Origin: a virus
Virus record (IMG/VR): IMGVR_UViG_3300032116_001244
Coordinates: 1-24,855 of that record
Length of the DNA stretch: 24,855 bases
Strand: one strand, 5' to 3'
A program made the translations under genes and the position numbers. The notes below the pieces were generated by a model, which saw only the letters and a program-made list of their open reading frames with translations, did no database searches and was not told where the DNA came from. The first letter of the stretch is position 1; every line of letters begins with the position of its first letter. Positions 13,289 to 22,200 of the stretch are shown one piece after another.

Positions 13289-16200
13289 TTACATACGTCC
13301 TACCACTACTTCAATAACTCCATGATCTCCGTCAAAGTCTTCCAATGCTTTACCAATCACTTGGCCCATCTTTGGATCTTCTTCTGCACGAGCGTGGCCA
13401 TTATCTGCGGCAACTAACATATCTCCTTTACGGATCTTGCCAACGACCTTACATGGTACACGACCTTGTAGTGCAAGAGCAACTACAGTTTCGCCTGTTA
13501 AGCCGTCATTCATCAAGTGTGCTGGATTTGTAGAAACAACGCCTGCTACTCGACGTGTTCCGTCTAGTGCCAATGTTACTTCTGCATCACCTCCAAACAT
13601 AACAACAGTACCTTCTTCGTACTTGACGTCACCTAAATAGTTTTCTGCCAAGTCAGCGTAACGTGCTGTTGTTGCTGTACCCCGGAACAAGTTAGCATAG
13701 ATATCTGAACTTGCATCGCGCAGTGCAACAGTGTTGGCACTACTTGCTGTATTACCAGCATAACTTGTTGCACTAACTAAGATGTTGGTAGCACTTGTAG
13801 CATTACCACTCAATGCGGCTGTAATTGTACCTGCGCTAAAGTTACCCGAAGCATCACGTGACACAACTTTACTACCAGTGTTAGCATTTGTAGCATCAAC
13901 TGCTAGTGTACTTGCGGCACTACCGTTGAATGTTGTACCAACACTCCATGTCAAGAACGAACCTGCTGTTAAACTAAACAAGTTAGAACCTAATGCAACA
14001 CCACTAATTGTACTGTTTGCCAACTTAGCATTGGCAATACTACCTGCCAACATGGTGTTGGACACACTGCCAGTGTCGCCTGTTGTAATAATTGTACCGC
14101 TGACGTTTGGAACTGTCAATGTACGAGTTACGTTGGCAGTTACACCACTTACATCAAAAGCCATCTTCTTAGTATTGTCTGCATCGTCCTGGAACAATGT
14201 TGATGAATCAGTAAATGTCTTATTGGTAAATGTTTGTGTACCAGTTAGTGTAGCAACTGAAGTTCCGATACTGATTGTACGTGCAGAACCACCGTTGAAT
14301 GTTGTACCACTGTCTAATTGTAATCCAGTACCAACTGTTAGGTTGTTAGCAAGATTTGCTGTTACTGTTATAGTATCACCTAGGTTAACCAGTGAGCCGT
14401 TCAGTGTAATACTGCTGTTTGCCAACTTGCTATTTGGAATACTTCCAGCCAACATGTTGGTACTAACTGTACCAGTATCGTTGGTACCGATTAGCGTACC
14501 GCTGGTTGGCAATGTAACGCCAGTGGTGTTTGTAACAGTAATGGTTGTAGCAAACGATCCAGAAGTGGTCAAATTACCACCCAGTGTAATAGTTCTACCA
14601 GTATTGGCAACACCTGTACCACCGTACTGTCCTGCGATTACGTTTGCAGTCCATGTACCGCCTGTCAATGTACCAACACTGGTCAAACTAGAACCAACAA
14701 CTGATGATCCCAGTGCAGTATCACTTAGTACAGCAACGTTGTTGACTTTGTAAGACTTGCCTGTTGGAATATTAACATGCTCGTTCAATGTCCAGTTTGT
14801 ATTTGTTACATCCCATAAGATTGTATGGTCAGTGGTTCCTTTTAGGATAATACCGCCACCGTCTGCTACAGCATTGGTAGGTGTTGAACGTTGTGCCAAC
14901 TGAATGGCATTGTCTGCAATAGTAACTGCGGTAGCACTTAGAGTTGCATTGGTGCCACTTAATGTTAAGTCGCCGCTAACTGTCAAATTATTTCTAACTG
15001 TTGTTGTACCAACAGCATTGGCACCAATTGTGATTGCAGTACCTGCTCCAGCAAAGTTCACAGTTGTAGCAGTGTCATTAATCAAGTTGAATGTTGTGGC
15101 TGTTGTGGTAATATCGCCGCCGTTGACAGCAATGTCGCCAGAACTGGTAATATTTGTAGTTACGTTGATGCCACCGGCAGCGGCTGCACCAAGTGTTAAA
15201 CTGCCTGCACTGTTAATTGTGATTGCACTGTTTGTACCTGTAGGGCTAAAGTTGATAATTTGCTGGTTTTGTGTAGCACTTAGGTTACCCACTAATGTTG
15301 TTTGAACACCCAGTGTACCAAGTGTTGTAACACCTGCTGGCTGAATACTTACTGTGCCAGTGCCGCCAGGACTTAGTGTAATAACAGCATCGTCGCCAGT
15401 AATTGCCAATGAACTATTAAAGTTAATAGCACCTGATACAGTTAAACTGCCACCCACAAACAAGTTGCGAGTAATGCCAGCACCACCCAGCACTTGCAAT
15501 GAACCACTGGTGGTATTTGTACTGTTTACATCGCTGTTAAACAGTGCGTTACCCGCAGTTACACCACCTGCTAGATTTAAATTAGTAGTCCATGATGGAA
15601 CAGATCCGTCTGAACTTAATACACTACTGATTCCGCCAATGCCCAACTGTGTTAAACTTCCGCCAGCACCTGCATACAACAAGTCGCCTTGTAGATATGT
15701 TGTTAATCCTGTACCACCTTTGAGCACTGGCACAGCCTTGCTCAAGTTATCTGGATTAGTATAGTATGTTCCAGGTTGTCCGCTTAGGAAACCTGCGTCA
15801 ACGACACCTGGTTTAATGCTGACGTTACCTGTGTCAATTGGAACGTTAGTTGGTTTACCTACTGCAAACTGAGTCTTGTCAAATGCTGCCACACCCAAGT
15901 TGGTGAAGTTAGGTGTACCGCCATCGCCGTCCACTTTGTCAACATCAAGAATTGGTTGATTAAAATAGATAGTATCAGCGCCTTCTGTATAACTATCACC
16001 GCTTAGACTGATACTACTTCCGGCATTCTTACGAATACCCTGAACAGCATATGCCCATGAACTGTCACCGCGTAAGAATGTTTGTGTATTAGCAGTGCCT
16101 GCACTGGCCAATCTACTAGATGCAAACACACCAGACACAATGTTACTTGCATCCAAACTGCTGACGCTTACTGTTCCCCAGTTAGCAGATGATCTGCTAC

Positions 16201-19200
16201 TGTTGTTAATAGTTGCATTAAATGCCACGTTTTGTACAGTCAATGTTGCACTGCCTGAACCAACATCTGTTACTGCAACTTTAGATAAAGTTGCGCCGCC
16301 TACACTGGCCAATGCGTTTGCACGAATTGTGTGCAATGTAAATGTGTTTGTGCTTACACTACCTACAAAGTAGTATGCACCTGTGTTCAAACCTGCTGGT
16401 AAATCTGCACCTTCTACTAGTACTGGATCTCCAACTGTAAAGCCGTGTGCAGCCTTGTAGAAGAAACTTAAACTTGTTGAACCAATAGCAACAGTGTTAC
16501 GTGTTAGAGTATGTGTACCTGTTGATGTTGATGTTAACAACAACTGGTCGCCTGCGCCCAGTGCATAATTGGTATATAATTCAATTGTGTCAACGTTGAT
16601 TACTTTAACAAAGTAAGCACGGTTATTAGTCATGCCACCAATACTGGTATTTGCTTGATTGCTATACTGTAAAATATCTCCGTTGGTTAAGCCGTGTGCT
16701 GTTAAAGTAAAACGTCCAGTACCTGTATTAATGTCAGTGTTTGCATTGAAACTGAATGTAGCAAATGTTGCCAAGTTACTGATAGTGACTACTGGAGCAT
16801 TGTCGTCTTCAAAGAAATCATTGGCAACGCTAGACGCATTGAATTTAGTCTTGTTACCAACTAAGTCAACATACAATCGTGTATCTGCACGGTTGGCATT
16901 GATCTGGAATCCTGAACCTGTACCACCAATTGAAGCAGAACTTGCACTCAGCACACTGCTGGTAGTATAACCAGAACCACCGCTGACAATTGTCACGTCA
17001 GTGACTGCACCGTTAGTAACAGTAATATCAGCAGTTGCGCCAGTACCTGTACCGCTCACGTTAGTCAGCGCCACTCCAGTATATGTTACAGCACCACTGC
17101 CTGGAGTGTATAAACTACCTCCAACTAAACTGCTTAGATTCAATCCATACAATACACCTGCACGGTACTCAGTAATTTGTCCTTGTGCTAGACCAACAGC
17201 ACTGGTGATAGTCGAACCGTTGGTAAAACTATACCCCCCTGGGCTAGACAATATCAAGAATTGACTGCTGGTGTCATTGTTTAAGAAGTAGTTGTCAACA
17301 ATTTCAACAACAGCAGTTAATGCATTTGGATATACACCAGTTACAGTTGCACCGTTCTTTCGAATTGTTTGTGCGGCATTGTCTTCACTGAATGTACCAG
17401 TTACACCGTATAGTACAACACTTGTACCGCCAGTGACTGCTTCTTTAACACGACCTGAACCAGTTGTTCCGTTTTGTGTAATTAAATCTCCCACAACTGC
17501 TGTCAATGTTCCGCCAGTCAGTGTTAGAGTCTGTTGTTGATAAGTTTCACTTGCGTTATCACCGTTAAACACTTCAACGGTTGGAATTTTTTCACTTAAC
17601 TCTAAACGACCACCAAAAGTGGTACTAGCATAAGTTGTGACACCGCGTAATGGTGGAATCAAGTCAACGTTGATCTGACCCGAACTGTTCAACTGAACAA
17701 GAGCGCCAGCAACAGCGTTGGTAGAAACGTTCTTATCAAGTACATTACCAAGTCTGTTGTTGATGAAACTACGGATAGCCTTTTGTGTTGTCAATCGACT
17801 GTCACTTGCGCCACCAATTTCGTTATCACCTAATCCAGTATCGTTACTGATACTACTAATTTCAATACTAGACAATGATAGTCGTAGCACGTTCAACTGT
17901 CCAACAGTAACTTCAGTACGGAATGTAATCTTACCAGTGTTGTTCTCAGCCTTAATAAAGTCACCAACTAAGAAGTCACCAATTTCGTTTGTACCTGATG
18001 CATACACACGACCTGGCAATTCAGTGTATTGCTGATATGCAAGAATAGTTGTACCACCGTTTTGTGGTAGTGCGTTATAGTCTGTACCAGAACCTGCATA
18101 TTCCCAAGTGTGTGAAGAACTGTTTACAATACTTGGACGATGGAAGTTACATTTGAATCCAACAGTGCCTGATGGATTTAAGATTTCACTGGCAGTACGA
18201 GTACTGTTTGTGGTGAACACAGTGGTGTACAAGTCTGAACGATCTTCGACACTAACTAATGGAATGCCGGTATATGTGCTTTGGTCTGCTGTGATTGTAC
18301 TCAATGTAGTGAACTTGATACGTTGTTGTTCCTCGCCAACTGTGGTCAACTGGTTAGACACAACTAGTTCTCTAGTAGCAGGAGTCCAACTCAACACATA
18401 AGCATTGTTGGTAAATGCACCAGTTGTGCCGGTAATTGCAGACCCTATACCGAATACATAATCAGGTGACGATTCTGGAAGCGTCAATGTTTGATAACTG
18501 TTGTGGCTGCTTAGAATTTTTTCAACGAAGAATTCTTCAACGTTTTTAGCAATACGCTGTGTGCCAACACCGCCAGTTTGAATATCTGCAACGTAGGCCA
18601 ATCCATTGTCGTTAAACAATTGAATTGTGTTTGCACTGATCACTTTAGCAAAATAGATACCATTGTCAATCAACCCCAATACTGATACATTGCCAGGGAT
18701 TGCTGTGTCTACATAATAGTATACGCTGTCGCCGTTTAATAATCCATGAGTTGGAATTGTTAACGTGTTGGCTACCGTGTTAATTGCTCCGCCCACTGAA
18801 AATACCAATGATCCAGCGGTGATTGTACCATTACTGGAAATATCAATTTCGTTGGCGCCTGCACGTATTGCTGTGACAGTAGTAACACTGCCCAGTATAC
18901 CATCACCACTGGTCTTGGTCAAATACTTGCCGTTGACAATGCCAGTGGTATTAACACCAGTTAGAGTAGCAGTGTAAGGTCCGCTGCCTGCAATGTTGGT
19001 GATGGTTCCTGTGCGGCCTGCAATGGCATTGAACGCTGAAGCATCAAAACTAAATTCTGTGCTGGCTGTTTTAAAGTTGCTGGTAACGTCTGCATCTGTG
19101 CTGGGATTACGGAACTTCAATACATATTGCGCAACTGGCTCACGCTCGGTGCCCAATGTGGTCAATGAAATTCGGCCGCCGCTGGTGCCTGTGGCAGCAA

Positions 19201-22200
19201 CAAAACCTCGGTCAAATTCAAAGGCAAACGGACTAAATCCACTTGAACGTAGTGCATACACACCGAAGTTGGTGGCAGAGTTGGTAATGGACAAGTATCC
19301 GCCTGACTGACAGTAGGATCCGTTCAAACAGAAGATCTGGAAACAGGACACGACCTGCGCATAACCGTCGTTACTTACTAGCCATCCAGTACCACCGAAT
19401 GACACCATGGTAAAGGCGTTGGCCACCATGGACTTACCTTGTGGTGGTGTTGGGCCCGACACTGGATTTTCTTGTTCAATTTCAAAGCCTGGAAGGCTAA
19501 TGTTAGGATCACGAATCTTCTCACCGTCTACCCAAATACCATTACCGCCTAAGAACGAAATAATAGAGCAGTTCTGAATGTATGGTGACAATGAAATTTG
19601 TGGTTTGGTTCTACGAAGTCCGAAATATCCAGAACGATCAACTGTGTCGTCCAGAGGATCGTCGAAGGCCACACACCAGTTAAATGTATAACTTGGAACT
19701 AGGTTCGCATCTAGACCGTCACGGAATGTAAAACCAGTCATGTAAGCACCGTTACGAATACGGAACATGTCCTTGCCTGCATTCAATGGGCGAATAACCA
19801 CGGAACGTAAACTGTCTCCAACTACCGATACTCTATCAGGAATAATAATTGGATTATCAACATAATAATCGCCTGCGGCACAACTGATAGTAACAGGAAT
19901 TTCTTGGAAAGCATTAGCAACCACTGTAGGTGCTGGCTGTCCTTCAAAAATGCCAATAATAGTATTAAACAGTGATTCAACATCATTAATTGCCGCAACA
20001 CCTGTAATACTTGGGTATTTGATCTGTGTTGGTTCTCCACCTATTGGTGTAAAGAACGGACTAATGGTTTGATTTTGTATAATTTGTTTGGCAATTCGCT
20101 TGGCATACTTGTTGGCTTCGGCAGTCTCAAATCGTTGATCTGATATAACTAAGGCCGCGCTGGTATTGCCGGCTTCATAGTAAGCAAGACCTGCTTCAAC
20201 ACTTCGTTCGTTACCACCAAGGATAAAGTCAAGAATTACCGCATCAAGAATTAATCCAGTATCACGAGAGCAAGTTGCACTGTTATAAACAAAGCCAGTA
20301 AATGTATCTGCAATATAAGCAACAACAGCGTCAATGATTGCAGTGCGATTTGTGTTTTTAAATGCATTATAGTTTGCAGTAATTGCACCACTTTGCCAAC
20401 TTGTATCGGGCTCCACTTCTGTTGGAATTGTGCCAATGCCGTTGATGATAACACCTGAAATGATACCTAGTAAATCAGTTAGTGTATTTGCTTCAACAGT
20501 TGTGGCATTGCTACCGCTGGTAACTTGATTGACTGCTGTTTGATATTTGTCAGTGATAACTTCACCACGCACAACTTTGTCTACAAGATATGATAATCTA
20601 TCAATGGCCAACGAAGTAACACTTTCTTGTTGTGGCACTTGTGTGTCGTAGGTACTACCATCTATAGTAATCCAGTATGCATTGGCAGCACCAATTGTTG
20701 CGCTGTTACCGCCATACAATACGTCATAGGTTATGGCATCAACAATATATCCTACATCTCGACTGCATCTTACTTCGTCGTAGACAAAATCTTGGAATGT
20801 TGTTTGAACAAAATCAATTGTATCGTCAATAATGGTTTGACGATCTGCCACCAGTTCCAAACGAGCATTTTGTAAACCACTATCTACCCAAGATAAACTT
20901 GGGTTGACTGCTGTTGGTAACACGCTGAGACCGTTTTCGATAACGTTGGTAACGATGCCAAGTAGACTTACTGCGGCTGTCTGTTGTGTGGCACCACTTG
21001 CACCGGAAGAAGTATCTTGTGCGGCTCCTGTGTATGTTTCTATTAAACTAACATTGACAATGTCAGCAGTTGTTGCAGTGTCGCCCCATGTCTGTGTCAA
21101 TGTTTTACTGGTTGTTAATGTAATAGTGTTTGTTGAAATTGTTGTATTTGATACTGATACTTCGATACCATTAACATAAATTTCGTAGGGTTCTGTTCCG
21201 TCTAACGCAGTAAATTTAGATTTAAAACTTGTACCATTGCTGTTGCCAGTTGCTTCAAGAATTAGTGTGTTGGCACTCCAACTGGTGACAGCAAATGCAT
21301 CTGCGCTTGATGCGCCTTTGGTAAATGTTGCTCTATCTAGGCTAGGAGTCACTGCGGCGTTTACTAGTACATCATCAACTATGCTGGCTAGATATTCAAA
21401 TGCTTTTTTAGTTTGATAAATTTGATCAGGTACTTGAGTTACTGCACCGACCCAATATGCATTTGCAGTTGTGCGTGTGGCAGTGTTACCACCATATAAA
21501 ATATCATATGTTAATCCGTCAACAATATATTTTACATCACGTTCGCACTTTGTTTGATTGTATGAAAACGCATCAAACGTTGTTGTCAAGTATGCACTGG
21601 TGTTTGTGATAATTGTTGGCTTGGCTGTTGCTAGAGCATCTGTAGCAGACACAATGTTTGCATTTACCCATCCAAAACTTGGATAAGTTGGAGTTGGTAA
21701 TCCTGCAGGAGTTTCAGCAGTGATAACATCTATAATTAATTGTAAATCTCCAGAAACTAAAGTTGCTTCTGCGCTGGTACCTACAGTTGCCGAGCCGACT
21801 CCGGACTGTGTTTCGATGTTTCCTGTTGTTTTAGTTACTAATTGACCTTGTATAACCTGAGATAAAACAGTGTTTAATCTGTTATAGGCTGCAATGGTTC
21901 CGTCTTTTTGACCTGCTCCCAACTGTCCTAGTGTGCCTACAAAATAAGAATTAGCGGCAACAATACTTGCTGAATTTCCACCGTACAATAAGTCATAAGT
22001 CAATGCGTCAATAATGTAGCCAACGTCTCGAGAACATTTTACACTGTTGTATGTGAATCCGTCAAATGTGCTTCCAGGAGCGGCAGTTGCTATCTGATTG
22101 TTGATCCATGCAATGATTTCTGCTTTGGCAAATTCTTTGTTGGCAGTGATTTGATTTTTAGAATTAATAACTGCTTGCGTGGCATTTGCTGGGTTAGTAA

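Noticed and set aside
13633-13639. CTAAATA on the plus strand inside the giant fibre
   Set aside because: It is in coding sequence with no gene downstream on that strand before other features. I take it as a chance match showing how short the box is.
13782-14753. Long plus-strand open frame (323 codons) opposite the giant fibre
   Set aside because: It is antisense to a clean 3594-codon gene. Its Val/Pro/Leu-rich composition is what the reverse of Thr/Asn/Gly/Ser-rich codons gives, and no ribosome-binding site or family pattern is seen.
14904-17540. Several further plus-strand open frames of 80-140 codons opposite the giant fibre
   Set aside because: Same antisense shadow effect with the same composition; no independent signal.
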